Origin: Rhabdophis nuchalis
Taxonomy: Eukaryota > Chordata > Lepidosauria > Squamata > Natricidae
DNA: 64,000 nucleotides
NCBI GenBank assembly: GCA_039707465.1
Contig: CM077649.1
Span: 14,279,501-14,343,500 of the forward strand
Direction of reading: 5' to 3'
Numbering within the stretch: the first letter of the stretch is position 1; each line of letters begins with the position of its first letter. Position numbers and translations under genes: made by a program. The notes beneath the pieces were generated by a model that saw only the letters and a list, made by a program, of their open reading frames with translations, made no database searches and was not told the DNA's origin. This document shows positions 1-10,245 of the stretch, piece after piece.

Positions 1-341
1 TGGAGGAGCGGGGGGGCGGCTGGGAAGAGCCGCCCAACAAGCCGTACGAGGAAGAAGGCGAGCCGGGAGAGGAGAAGGCTGCGCCGACGGCGGAAGACGC
101 CAAGGCGGCGGTCGTCGTGGTCCCCCTTTCGGGCGGAACGCAGTCCGAAAGCGAGGCAAAGGGAAAGGCAAAGGCAAAGGCAAAGGCGGAGCAGCAGCAG
201 GACGAGGTGGAAGGCGACGTGAAGCACGACTCGGACTGGAACTTCATCGACATGGAGACGGTCTCGCTGCACGATCTGCCCCACGCGCTGATCGCCTGCA
301 ACGTGCCTTTGGCCGTCTTCTTCGCCGACGGGCCCTGCAGG
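1..341 (+). CDS. RCAN1: RCAN1 long-isoform first coding exon (5' end outside window)
   Basis: The exon reads open from base 3 with no stop and ends in codon AGG at 339-341, followed by a GT donor at 342. The last part encodes an acidic segment, DWNFIDMETVSLHDLPHALI then ACNVPLAVFFADGPCR, matching the end of the vertebrate RCAN1 long-isoform first exon (DWSFID...LQDLP...IAC in human). RCAN1 binds and inhibits the phosphatase calcineurin in the cytoplasm. The initiator ATG is not seen: the only in-frame ATG (252-254) lies inside the conserved segment, so the start is probably upstream of the window. The upstream part is Glu-rich and contains a Lys-Ala repeat (about 162-191) and a Gln run that I do not recall from mammals. 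It joins in phase 0 to the shared exon at 28912. GC content is high, as expected for a CpG-island promoter. Confidence 0.9.
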
Positions 342-650
342 GTGGGTGAACCGGCGGGGAACGGAGGAGGGCTTGGAGGAGCTACGGGCGGGCGGGTGGC
401 CGTGCGCGTGGTTGAGGGTGTCTGCCCGCGAGAGAACGGGCAGATCAGGCCGAGAGGAGGAGGAGGAGGATGGCGGTGGCCTCGAGAGAGCAGGCCTTGA
501 CCGCCGTCCGGGAAAGCCAGCCGCGGTGGTAGATGGGCCCCCCGCGGGAGGTGAACATCTGGAAGGCGGTAGCGCTGCTGCCGTGGACCGGGAACCCAGC
601 CCTGTGAAATAAGGGGTTAGCCGCCGAAAGGGGCTTTTCCGTGGTGGTTG
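1..650. promoter_or_regulatory. GC/CpG-rich island around RCAN1 exon 1
   Basis: Bases 1 to about 650 are markedly GC- and CpG-rich, and composition drops to AT-rich intron from about 900. This fits the CpG island expected at the constitutive RCAN1 long-isoform promoter, most of which would lie upstream of the window. ORFs inside the intronic part (342-650) have no recognisable content. Confidence 0.6.
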
Positions 651-734
651 AACATCCCCATCGGGGAAAAGAAGCGCGCCAAGGACGCCCGGAATCCTCC
701 CTTGAAACATGCTTTAAGGGCAAACAGTTTGGTC

Positions 735-894
735 CAGGGGTCTTGCAAAGTTGGCTCTTTTAAGACTGGTGGACTTCAACTCCCAGAGTTCCCCAGCCAG
801 TTTGGCTTGGCTGGCTGTGTGGCTTGGCTGGCTGGGGAATTCTGGGAGTTGAAGTCCACCAGTTTTAAAAGAGCCAACTTTGCAAGACCCTTGA
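735..894. mobile_element. hAT-type palindromic MITE
   Basis: Foldback element starting with CAGGGGTC. The arms read gactggtggacttcaactcc and its reverse complement, separated by a short GGCTGGCT-rich loop. Flanks gtttggtc (727-734) and ctttggtc (895-902) form an 8-bp target duplication with one mismatch. It has no coding capacity, so it would be mobilised in trans by a hAT transposase. Confidence 0.8.
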
Positions 895-1028
895 CTTTGG
901 TCGGTTTAGATGCCAGCTGCTCATTCTGCACCCAGGAACCCCTTAGCGATTTGGATGAGAATCTTTTGACTGACTCCACACAGAGTTAGGAAGGGGGAAA
1001 AGAGCTGGGCAAAATAGGATGCGCAGAA

Positions 1029-1800
1029 TACAATAATAATACAATAGCAGAGATGGAAGGGACCTTGGAGGTCATCTAGTCCAACTCCCTGCCTAGGCAG
1101 GAAGCCCTATGCCGTTTCAGACAAATGGCTATCCAACATCTTCTTGAAGACTTCCAGTGTTGGGGCATTCACAACTTCTGGAGGCAACTTCTGTTCCATT
1201 GATTAATTGTTCTCACTATCAGGAAATTTCTCCTCAGTTCTAAGTTGCTTCTCTCCTTGATTAGTTTCCGCCCATGGCTTCTTGTTCTGCCCTCAGGTGC
1301 TTTGGAGAATAGTTTGACTCCCTCTTCTTTGTGGCAACCCCTGAGATATTGGAACACTGCTATCATGTCTCCCCTAGTCCTTCTTTTTATTAAACTAGAC
1401 ATACCCAGTTCCTGTAACCGTTCTTCATATGTTTTAGTCTCCAGTCCCCTAATCATCTTTTTTGCTCTTCTCTGCACTCTTTCTAGAGTCTCCACATCTT
1501 TTCTACATCATGGTGACCAAAACTGAATGCCGTATTCCAAATGTGGCCTTACCAAGGCCTTATAAAGTGGTATTAACACTTCACGTGATCTTGATTCTAT
1601 CCCTCTGTTGATGCAGCCTAGAACTGCGTTGGCTTTTTTGGCACCTTCTGCACACAGCTGGCTCATATTTAAATGGTTGTCTACTAGGACTCCAAGATCC
1701 CTTTCACAGTTACTGCTATATGCTGCTATAACGCTGTGGCAAGCATCACAAAGAAATCTTTTGAGCTTTCTAATCTGGGCATTCCTTCTTGGATGATGAA
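1029..1800 (-). mobile_element. CR1 LINE 3' fragment
   Basis: The minus strand encodes the C-terminal part of a CR1 reverse transcriptase reading frame, with stretches such as [15 protein letters not shown] and [20 protein letters not shown], broken by frame changes. The 3' end (low coordinates) carries the CR1 signature in reverse, ggaccttggaggtcatctag, after a short ATT/ATTGT-type tail. It is a 5'-truncated dead copy within RCAN1 intron 1. Confidence 0.85.
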
Positions 1801-1809
1801 ATGAATGTA

Positions 1810-3310
1810 ACATCATCTCTTCTGTGCTTTATTTTTTAATTTCCCCCCCCCCCCAGCTAGATTAGATTCTAGTAAGTAGGTGCTTCTAGTAGGCGCATCA
1901 ATAATTTGTTACGTTGCATTGGAAAGATATAGATTGGTTCCCACCTCATTAAGAATGTCCATTTCCAATTTCCAAGAAGTGCTGACCACTTCTGGATAGC
2001 CGACATTGCTACTTTACAGCTAGCGCTTTGATGGAGGGAGAATACAGTGGAGCAGTTATTTGCCAAATAAATAAGTTAATGTTATACAGTGTAAAAAAAA
2101 AAGATCTTCAATTAACCCATTGTAAACGATATGCCCCTTCCACTTACTAAATCATTAATTATCAATCCAAAACTATTCATGATCATATGCCTCATGATAT
2201 ACCATTATAACGTGTTTTAAAAAAAGGCTACTTTCGCGTTGCTTTACCATTTAATCAACTTTTATTTGTCAATTCAGGTTCTCTGGTTTTTGCTGAAGAA
2301 GCACACTAGCTTCTATATACCTTTATTTGCCCTGTAACACAGCTGTCTGTCCTGCTCCCAGATTAATATCTGAGAAATTTTCAATCTAATTTGGCAAGCC
2401 ACTTTTATTATACAGCGGTTCATGAATATTTTAAGAAATTACCTTTTATGTCTGTATCCTTTTGGTAGAATAGAAAATAAGACACACTACCACCCCCCTC
2501 CGGAAAATATGCTCAGGAGTTTAGCTGAACAGAATAGCTTTAGCCCTCAGGTACATAGAATGGGACAGTAATCATCTCCCTTCCCATCAGAATGAAAAGG
2601 CCCATTGCTGTCAATATTTTGGTGGTTGCAGAACCCTAAAAATAGCACCTAGGCAGCAAATTAGAGGTGGCCTTGAATCCATATGAATCAAAGACCTTTT
2701 GTTAACCGTAAAAATCTCGTGACCATACACTTAGAGTGCATCAATTTCCTGCAAATTCCTGGCTTCTAGCATACCACTTCATGCTTCTTGCCTTACTGGT
2801 AAGAATACTGATTGTTCTGAAGAGATTTTTCTAAATCAGTATTTTAGTTTCCATATAATTACTTTGAAACAGCTCACTCTACAGTTTAGAAGATTAAGGT
2901 TTTAAGAAATTACCTAAAATTTACTCTGAGCCAATAAACATTTTTATGTTCTTTAATTAGGATGTAAAGGACTATTTAAAAAACTTGGAAATCTTAAATA
3001 AGCCACAGTACAGAAATGCAATCTTGTTGACAATACTATGCTGTTCAAGACTTTAAAATGAAATCATGCCTGGATCTACCACAAGAGGGTGAAATAACAC
3101 CACTTGGTTGGTATAAATGTCTTCCAAAGAAGTTGATTTAAAAACCCAGTTTTTATAAAATCTGGAAGTTTAGTACAATATTTAATTTCTTTGAAAATTA
3201 TTTTGCAGGAATTTCTATTATTACATATACATACATCTATCCATACATGTGTTTGTGCGTGCACTTGTGCCATAAAATGGCTGTTTATAGCACCGTAATC
3301 CAGAGGTTTT
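1810..3310. other. Non-coding intron sequence
   Basis: AT-rich unique-looking sequence of RCAN1 intron 1. I see only a poly-C run near 1843-1854 and an A run near 2092-2102. No credible ORF, RNA gene or structured repeat was found. Confidence 0.6.
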
Positions 3311-3322
3311 TTTGTTCTAGAA

Positions 3323-3686
3323 CAGTGATGGCGAACCTATGGCACGGGTGCCATAGGTGGCACGCGGAACCATTTCTTAGGGCACGTGAGGCGTTGCCCT
3401 GTCAGCTCCAGCACACATGTGTGCACTGGCCAGCTGATTTAAGCTTTCTTTTGAGACCATTTTTCGCCCTCTGGAGGCTTCAGGGAAGCTCCTAAAGCCT
3501 CTGAAGGTGGGGAGGGGTGGCTGTTTTCACCCTCCCCAGGCTCCTAGAAAGCCTCTGGAGCCTGGGGAGGGCGAAAAAAGCACGCCAAAAGCAGCAGGTC
3601 ACGCACATAGCATTATGGGTGTGGCACGACCCCCCTGCGTTCCCTCTGCTTTTGACATGCGAGCCAAAAAAGGTTAGCCATCCCTG
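3323..3686 (+). mobile_element. hAT-type non-autonomous element
   Basis: Begins cagtgatggcgaacc and ends ggttagccatccctg, imperfect terminal inverted repeats typical of hAT elements. It is flanked by perfect 8-bp duplications ttctagaa (3315-3322 and 3687-3694). Internal GC-rich inverted segments (ccctccccaggctcc and its complement) form secondary structure. A reverse-oriented relative lies at 17846-18178. Confidence 0.85.
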
Positions 3687-3828
3687 TTCTAGAAGCAACC
3701 ACTGAAAAAGAATCTAAGAAAAGGGAAAATGGAAGTAGTCTGGGTAGTTTTTAGAGCTTTGGTACTGTGGTAAGATGATCAGCAGAGGAACTGTTAGAAA
3801 TATTGGAAGAAGTAGTGATGGAATACAG

Positions 3829-3961
3829 CATGGGTGTCAAACTAACAGTATCATGTTGTCATCAAATGATATTTCACGATGTTTTTCTCTTCCTGGAGCT
3901 GGGGTGGGTGTGGCCTGCACATGATGCACCCAGCCCACGGGCCGCCAGTTTGACACCCCTG
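3829..3961. mobile_element. Short hAT-type MITE
   Basis: Termini catgggtgtcaaac and gtttgacacccctg are inverted repeats. Flanks gaatacag (3821-3828) and gagtacag (3962-3969) form an 8-bp target duplication with one mismatch. Confidence 0.75.
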
Positions 3962-4601
3962 GAGTACAGCATGAGTATGAAGTGGGAGATGGTGGGGCTT
4001 CAGGGTGCTTGTGAACAGAGACTGTGGCAATTGGAGAATCATCAAGTATGTTTTATAGTGATGTCTTCATGGGTAGCAGATGTGGCACGGGGGATCCAGC
4101 ATCATGTTCAGGAGAGTACATTGTGTTGTGGCTAATGCCATGTTTAGACAGACTGCCACCACTTGGAACTATGAGCTATCATCAAATCCAAGCCTCAACA
4201 GTGAAAATGAGCTGCCATTTGACTTGAGGAACTGTATTATAAATTTTAAATCCACTTATTTGACATGGAATGATCAGCCCAAGTCTGAGAATTCTGTGAG
4301 TTATTTGTTGGACAGCAGGTTGGACTGCCACAGTCAAATCTCAAGATATTTCAAAGAAGGATTGGAAAGGAAATTGGAACAGTCATTGATCAGGTGAGGG
4401 AACAGAAATGACTGTATGCTTTCTGCTAGAGTGGGAGTACATGTTCCCTTTAAACTCAGGGAAGACAGAGTTAAGAGTTAGGGAGAAAAAATATGCAGGT
4501 AGATATATCAGGTGAAACAGATTGGTTACTAGTGCAGTGGATGCCGTCTGACTGTTGGAAGTAGCCATCAAGAGATTGTACTAAGGTCTATAACCCTAGA
4601 G

Positions 4602-4738
4602 CAGGGGTGGGCAAACTTTGCAACTTTTAAGTCTGAAGGACTTCAGTTCCCAGACTTCTCCAGCCAGCTTTGCTCGCTGGAGAATTCTGGGAGCTGAAGT
4701 CCTTCAGACTTAAAAGTTGCAAAGTTTGCCCAACCCTG
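4602..4738. mobile_element. hAT-type palindromic MITE (first of a tandem pair)
   Basis: Foldback element with arms containing agtctgaaggacttcag, starting caggggtgggcaaac and ending gtttgcccaaccctg. It is flanked by ccctagag at 4594-4601 and 4739-4746. The right-hand duplication is also the left target copy of the next hAT element. Confidence 0.85.
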
Positions 4739-4746
4739 CCCTAGAG

Positions 4747-5088
4747 CCATGACGGTGAACCTATGGCCCTCTCTGTGGGCACGCATGCCATTGCCAGCTG
4801 CTCTTCCATGTTTCGTCACATGCACGCGCTCTGTACAATTGCTCTCTTCTGGGTTCCAGCACGCGCATGCATGTGCCGGAACCCAGAAGAGAGCAGCTGG
4901 CCGGTGTGCATGTGCACCAGACTGGCTGGCTGGCAAGCATGCGTGTGACAGAACCCAGAAGAGCAGCTGGCCACTGAATGCATGCTCACTGACCACCTGC
5001 TCTCTTCTAGGTTCTGGGACTCCAATTCAGATGCGGGCGCAGGTGCTCCAGTTTCGGCACTCGGTGCTGAAAAGGTTAACCATCACAG
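4747..5088 (+). mobile_element. hAT-type element inserted beside the previous MITE
   Basis: Starts ccatgacggtgaacctatgg and ends ggttaaccatcacag, related to the copy at 3323-3686. It is flanked by ccctagag at 4739-4746 and again at 5089-5096, so three copies of the same 8-mer bracket two elements. The 201-residue ORF across it is a translation of CA/TG-rich repeat sequence, not a gene. Confidence 0.8.
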
Positions 5089-5199
5089 CCCTAGAGGGTA
5101 CAGAGCTCTGGTTGAAGAGAGTGGGTGTGCTGTGTGCATGCACGCTTTATGTGCGCTGTGCATGCATGCACAAAAGCAAAAAACAAGATGGCGGCACCT

Positions 5200-5327
5200 A
5201 TGGCGGCACCAGGAGAACTGGTTCAGAGGTGTGGTACGCCTGGGTCCCTGCCGGTTCCAGTGAGTCAGGCTGCCAAACTACTACCAGTTCGGCCAAACCA
5301 ATCAGAACCTCTAGGAACCCACTACTG
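5200..5327 (-). mobile_element. hAT-type fragment
   Basis: Read on the minus strand it begins cagtagtgggttcc and contains paired AACCGG/CCGGTT-type segments like the elements at 42456 and 53385. The far boundary is unclear and no target duplication was found. Confidence 0.5.
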
Positions 5328-5639
5328 CAGAATACCAATATATTTCTGCAGTAATTTCATCCATACGTTGTTTAGAAATAATTCTAATTTTAGGGCTAAA
5401 AGTTGGTCAAAATATGTTGACACTATGACTTTTATGTAGAGTCATCTGATTTTGATTCAAACTTATTGATGGAGAAAACAGGTTTTAATTCTGCTCCCAT
5501 GGACTAAATATCTTCCTACCCACTTTGTCAAAATTGTCAGGGAAGTAACAGGTTGAAGTTATGGTGAATTTTTGTTTCGTAACGGGGGCGATGCCACCTT
5601 TCTGCAAGAGGCAGTGATAACCAGCTGCTATCCAGATAA

Positions 5640-5935
5640 ATTCTAGTGTGTTTCCTTTGGGCTAAAGATGGTAGGGAAGAATTGTATACGGCTCTTGATG
5701 AAGCAGATGGGTGGGAACTAACCACCAGATTGCAGGAACACACACAAGCAGTCAGACAAGGAGACTCAAACTCATTGGTAGCCTCACACTGCAATGAACA
5801 AGGACATACTGTACATTCAATTTTATGATTGTTAGACAAGCAGGCACACAAACAGCCAGGGAAGTGATTGAAGCCTGGGAAATGGGCCTGTAGTCAGTCA
5901 ATATGCCAATTTACCACCAGCCTATCAAATACTTA
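5640..5935 (+). pseudogene. Penelope-like element (PLE) GIY-YIG remnant
   Basis: The + strand encodes RLQEHTQAVRQGDSNSLVAS followed by HCNEQGH, and after a frame change REVIEAWEMGL then a weak match to the family's Asn-Arg...Pro-Pro-Tyr tail. I recognise this as the C-terminal GIY-YIG endonuclease region of Penelope-like retroelements, where a conserved Arg-x-x-EH, a GH pair and an EAW motif occur in this order. It contains at least one stop or frameshift, so it is dead. A 200-bp MITE follows at once. Confidence 0.55.
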
Positions 5936-5941
5936 CTGTGT

Positions 5942-6146
5942 TTCCCCAAAAATAAATAAATTTTGACGCCCGAAATAAGCACTTGGCCTTATTTTCGGGG
6001 AAATCTTATTATTTTTGAGGTGCAGGAAGAAGCGAGCGTGGTCACCTCATGACTGCTGCTGTGTTGCAATATTTTCGGGGAGGGCATACGCCCAAAAGCC
6101 TGATTGGGCTTATTATCTGGGGAGGTCTTATTTTCAGGGAAACAGG
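5942..6146. mobile_element. MITE with CTGTGTTTCCCC termini
   Basis: The left end ctgtgtttccccaaaaataa is mirrored at the right by ttattttcagggaaacag, giving imperfect terminal inverted repeats. TA-rich flanks suggest a TA or TTAA target, but I cannot fix the target duplication. Confidence 0.6.
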
Positions 6147-6773
6147 GTTAAGAAGTGAGGGATTGGCAGCACAAGGAAAAATAGCCAAGAACTCTTGAGG
6201 CCAGAGCTCTTCCCCCTGGGAATCCTGCCAGACCCAATGAGTAAAAGAATCAAGTACCTGATCACGTATGTGCTAACTGTGGCAAGGATGCTCCTTGCGC
6301 AAAGGTGGAAAAACCCTAACATTCCATCAGATAACTGACTGTGCTGAATTAGATATGTTATCTAAATTACTAAAAAATGAACACAAAGAGGAGGAGGGAA
6401 AAATTGGGAGCTGTGGTATCAATGGTTAGAAAAAGTGAAAAAAAATGGTGAGGAACTGAAGTGAAGAAAAAGATCTTAACTAGAAGGCGGAAAAAGGGTT
6501 AATTTATTCAATCTCGCACCGTACTACTGACAGAAAGGAAAGAACCCACAATTAAACGAGAATGGGGATATGATGATGGTAATATGCACAAATATATTTG
6601 ATTTAAAATATCAGAATTCGCATGAATTACGGGTGACGGTGAAAGGAATGCATTAAAAAAATTATTTATTTATTTATTTATTCTTTTTGTAACCAATTGA
6701 TAGTATGTAAAGAAAGAGGGGTTTTTTTGTGTGTGCGTTGTGTCTGTTCTGAAAACTATATATATATAGTTAA

Positions 6774-6912
6774 AGAAATTTAACACATATCTAAAAAGAC
6801 AGCAGCAATTTAATAGGTCTCTGTCTGGATGGTCTCTAGGTTGAGTCGAAGGACAGAGAAGGATGACAAGTTTGTCTCCTCCCTTGAATAGGCCTAACAG
6901 GAAGCTGTAACA
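6774..6912 (+). repeat. Module B of the hammerhead-element family
   Basis: Starts with aaagaaatttaaca, which is also the tail that follows the hammerhead unit at 7043-7089, then runs through tggatggtctctaggttgag, a hairpin GTC-GAAG-GAC (6845-6854), gtctcctccctt and ends near ggaagctgtaac. Copies lie at about 8117-8262, 21495-21652, 43175-43290, 43328-43470, 43685-43843 and 44003-44098. The function is unknown. Confidence 0.6.
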
Positions 6913-6960
6913 ATATATCCACTTCATCAATAAAGTCCTGTAGAAAGGATGATGTAATCA

Positions 6961-7135
6961 GGGAAACTGGTTAGCTCAAGACATAGAGAAGCCTGCTTCG
7001 AATGCTGGAGAGCACCAGTTCAAATCCCTGTAGGGAAAGTATGGCCAGCTGACGAGGGCTAAGGAGCCCGAAATGGATCCATCCTGGTCTCTTAATTAAT
7101 TATTATTAATCATCCCTTAAAGAAATTTAACATAT
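6961..7135 (+). mobile_element. SINE-like unit: tRNA-like promoter plus hammerhead ribozyme
   Basis: The unit has an A-box-like TAGCTCAAG (6972-6980) and a B-box GTTCAAATCCC (7018-7028), the internal promoter layout of tRNA-derived SINEs. A hammerhead fold follows 14 bases after the B-box (7043-7089). The tail ctcttaattaattattatta leads to a (TA)n array. An inverted copy of the HHR-tail part lies at 7815-7925, and a module B copy precedes the unit. Family assignment is inference. Confidence 0.7.
7043..7089 (+). ncRNA. Predicted type I hammerhead ribozyme (copy 1)
   Basis: All parts are visible. Helix I pairs GGCCAG (7043-7048) with CTGGTC (7084-7089). The core is CTGACGA (7049-7055). Helix II pairs GGGCT (7056-7060) with AGCCC (7065-7069) over loop AAGG. 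GAA is at 7070-7072. Helix III is a short ATGG/CCAT stem (7073-7082) with a 2-base loop. The cleavage site falls after C83 of the ATC triplet (7081-7083). No invariant residue is altered, so this copy is predicted active. The very short helix III resembles ribozymes of Penelope-like elements and retrozymes, which often work best as dimers. Confidence 0.85.
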
Positions 7136-7152
7136 ATATATATATATATATA

Positions 7153-7420
7153 CCGTATTTATTCGAGTATAACGCGCAAAATTTTCTACCAAAAAAAGAA
7201 CTCAAAGTTTGGGTGCGCGTTATAAACGAGGGTGCGCGTTATAAACGAGGGTGCGTGTTATAAACGATTTTTATCATGGCCGCACGTGTTCAACAACATT
7301 TGTCACTTACAATGCTTGGTCTGAGCCGAGAAAAAGTGAAACAAAATTTTATACCGATTTTAAATCGAAAATTAGGGGGTGCGCGTTATACACGTGTGCG
7401 CGTTATACTCGAATAAATAC

Positions 7421-7422
<2 letters not shown>
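7153..7422. mobile_element. TA-flanked MITE inserted in a (TA)n array
   Basis: Terminal inverted repeats ccgtatttattcgagtataa and ttatactcgaataaatacgg, bounded by TA on both sides and sitting inside (TA)n. Internal tandem copies of gtgcgcgttataaacgag are present. Termini resemble the larger element at 36310-37150, which suggests the Tc1/mariner-type TA-target group. Confidence 0.75.

Positions 7423-7462
<40 letters not shown>
7423..7462. repeat. (TA)n array
   Basis: Pure TA dinucleotide repeat between the MITE and the module C palindrome. The Tyr-Ile ORFs over it are artefacts. Confidence 0.95.
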
Positions 7463-7468
<6 letters not shown>

Positions 7469-7494
7469 TTCGTAGGTTTTCACGGGTATAGGTA

Positions 7495-7819
<325 letters not shown>

Positions 7820-7861
7820 AAATTTCTTTAAGGGATGATTAATAATAATAATTAATTAAGA

Positions 7862-7908
7862 GACCAGGATGGATCCATTTCGGGCTCCTTAGCCCTCGTC
7901 AGCTGGCC
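7862..7908 (-). ncRNA. Predicted hammerhead ribozyme (copy 2, inverted)
   Basis: The minus strand is identical to copy 1 through helix I, CTGACGA core, helix II, GAAA, helix III and ATC cleavage triplet. The flanking tail and B-box-side sequence match as well, so 7815-7925 is the inverted partner of 7018-7130. Confidence 0.85.
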
Positions 7909-8025
7909 ATACTTCCCTACAGGGATTTGAATAACAATATATCCATATATATTTGTTTTCGTAGATTTCGTAACATATATATATGTTAGTTTTTTATGAG
8001 CTGATCAATAAATTTAAATTTGAGA

Positions 8026-8072
8026 GACCAAGATAGATCTATTTCGAGCTTATTAGCTCTCATCAGTTGGCC
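8026..8072 (-). ncRNA. Predicted hammerhead ribozyme (copy 3)
   Basis: On the minus strand helix I is GGCCAA/TTGGTC, the core CTGATGA, helix II GAGCT/AGCTC with loop AATA, then GAAA, helix III ATAG/CTAT and cleavage triplet ATC. A B-box (reverse of 8084-8094) lies just 5' of it. Every change from copy 1 in the helices is compensated. Predicted intact. Confidence 0.82.
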
Positions 8073-8116
8073 ACACCCCACTGGGATTCAAACCGGGGCT
8101 GTAATATATATATGTA

Positions 8117-8262
8117 ATTGTTTCACAACAACTTGTTATTATTAGGCCCCAATTAAGGGAGGAGACATACTGTTTCCCTTACTGCCTATCGGCTCATCAC
8201 TAGAGACCATCCAGACAGCAAGCCGAGAATTACGTTGTATAATATTTTAGATATGTGTGTTA
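8117..8262 (-). repeat. Module B copy
   Basis: The minus strand matches module B: ttagatatgtgtg start region, tggatggtctctagtgatga, hairpin GCC-GATA-GGC, gtctcctcccttaattgggg and a final gttgtgaaacaatt. Confidence 0.6.
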
Positions 8263-8298
8263 GTTTTATGAGCTGATCAATAAATTAAATTAGAGAGA

Positions 8299-8345
8299 TA
8301 CCAGGATAGATCTATTTCGAGCTTATTAGCTCTCATCAGCTGGCC
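8299..8345 (-). ncRNA. Predicted hammerhead ribozyme (copy 4)
   Basis: Minus strand: helix I GGCCAG/CTGGTA (outer pair lost), core CTGATGA, helix II GAGCT/AGCTC, GAAA, helix III ATAG/CTAT, ATC triplet. The core is intact and helix I is one pair shorter. The tail again reads into a tgatcagctcataaaactaac segment. Confidence 0.78.
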
Positions 8346-8383
8346 ATACTCCTTCTACTGGGGTTTCATATATATATATATAT

Positions 8384-8600
8384 GAAAAATAGCCAAGAAC
8401 TTAATAGCCAACCATCAATAGCCCAGTCTGCATCAAAAAAGCCACATACAAGAGGCACCAAATCAATACCACACACAGAGTAGCCCAACGTACACACACT
8501 GCTAGAGAGAGTTCCCTGAAGATGGGCTCTAGCATGAGTCCAAAAGCTCAGAAGACTAAATCTCTGGTCCCAATAACCAACCTGATTGGATCCTGCGTAT
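8384..8600 (+). repeat. Probable PLE-type 3' region with structured motif
   Basis: At 8516-8546 the sequence reads CTGAAGAT, then stem GGGCTC/GAGTCC around loop TAGCAT, then AAAAGC. This is the layout of module C (CTGAwGAT, 6-bp stem, 6-base loop, GAAA) with different stem bases. The upstream words gaaaaatagccaagaact recur at about 6174-6192, just after the GIY-YIG remnant and MITE. Confidence 0.45.
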
Positions 8601-10245
8601 GATAACCTCTTGTGTGAGCACCATTATTTACCGATTGGCTTCTAGGTTCAATTGAAGATGCTAGCCCAATTCAAGTGAATTCTGTTGATTCAATCACACA
8701 TAGGTTATAGGTGCTGCCCCAGGGAAAGTTGGCCAGAGGAAGCCTTGGAAATAAGCCTTCTTGGTGAAGGCTCCCTTATTCTGGTACCATTTATCCTCAG
8801 AGACAAGTATGACCTTATCCCTATTGACATTTCAGAGGGAAATGGTTAAGATCTAGTTCTGCTGTAGAATAATGGGTGTTTCAGCTGTGGAGGAGAATGG
8901 GTCTGCCCATTTGATGGCATTTATTTTATTTATTTTAAATGTTTAAAAATAGTTTTTGGACAAGTGTTTTGGGGAACATTTTCAAATTATAATTAAAATA
9001 ACAATATGGAAATGTTACAGAGAAATGATGAATGGAAAGTGGAAATATGTTTACTTTAAGTTCCTTGCTTTATATTTAAAATCTTTCCCTTTTCTTTCAA
9101 ACTAATCTGTCTGCCAGGTTCCTCTTCTCTTTTATTTTGTTTACCTCAATTTTATTGTATAGAGGTTAAAGGGATAATTGAGGAAGTCTGAAGAAATTCT
9201 CCCAAGTATCATTAACATACTTTGGATTTTTGCTTTTGCTTAAGGAAACAAGTTATTTATAGCTTTGCATTTTTTATGGTTCTAAGTTTCCATTTGAAGT
9301 TATAAGAAGATTGTTCCACTTACTTCTTTGTACCAGCTAGTTTCCATTTTTTGAAGTATCATATAACATGATAAAAGATCATTGTGTAGTAGATAGCGGG
9401 TACAGTGAAGTGCTGTTTTCTACAGAGACATTCCTTTAATGACACTTAGAATAAATGCCATAGAATAACACTTTATTATTATTTTAATGGCAGTGCTATA
9501 CATAAAATAAATACTTTTTTTTCTAAAATGGCAAATGGGGAAGAAGAAATTATAACAAAATAAAAGTATCTAAGAACAGTGCTGAAAGTTTTGAGGCTCA
9601 AATGAAAAGCAGAAATGTTAATGAATGCATATCAAACTATTTTAATTACATTGATTTTATACTAAATTGTAACTGGAACTAATTTATATCTTAGCTAGAA
9701 GGGATGTGAGCATGCATGTGTGTGCGTGTGTGTAAATGCTGCCATCACACCTGCTTCAAATCACTTTTCAAAGTCTTGTGTAACAATTTGGACAGTAGCT
9801 TTAAGCAATATCTGGAAATGAAACAGACAACCTGGGTTGTGTCATACCAGTCAAAGTTCCACATATGCACCTAGTGAGAAAGATCAGAGTCCCTTGCTTT
9901 TTATATTATATCAGGGTTCTCTGGATCAATAGTATGCTCCAGAAAAATAATTGCTACTGGGGTTTTAAAATTTACAGGGTGTGGCAGCAGAGATCCAGAA
10001 GATTTATATACAAAGCAAATCAGAATTTGTATACATGAACCAAAAATGCATCAAGGCATGGCAAGTTCAAACTCTGTTCCTATAGATATAAATAAATAAA
10101 CCAGAATTAGTTCTCCTTTAACAGATTTCCAACTTTGTGTTAAATATTTTCTTAAAGGGCCCAGAAGAAACAATTGGCTGTAAAATATATTTATTTATTT
10201 ATTTATAATTCAATTATTTATTTAATAATTGAATTAATTCTTTCA
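8600..10245. other. Non-coding intron sequence
   Basis: AT-rich sequence without a recognised gene or full-length repeat. Only short TG runs (about 9715-9732) and AT-rich stretches are visible. Confidence 0.55.

Noticed and set aside
4749..5354. 201-residue ORF, longest in the window
   Set aside because: Covers a hAT element with CA/TG-rich inverted segments, with other frames open too; Cys/His/Ala richness reflects the repeat.
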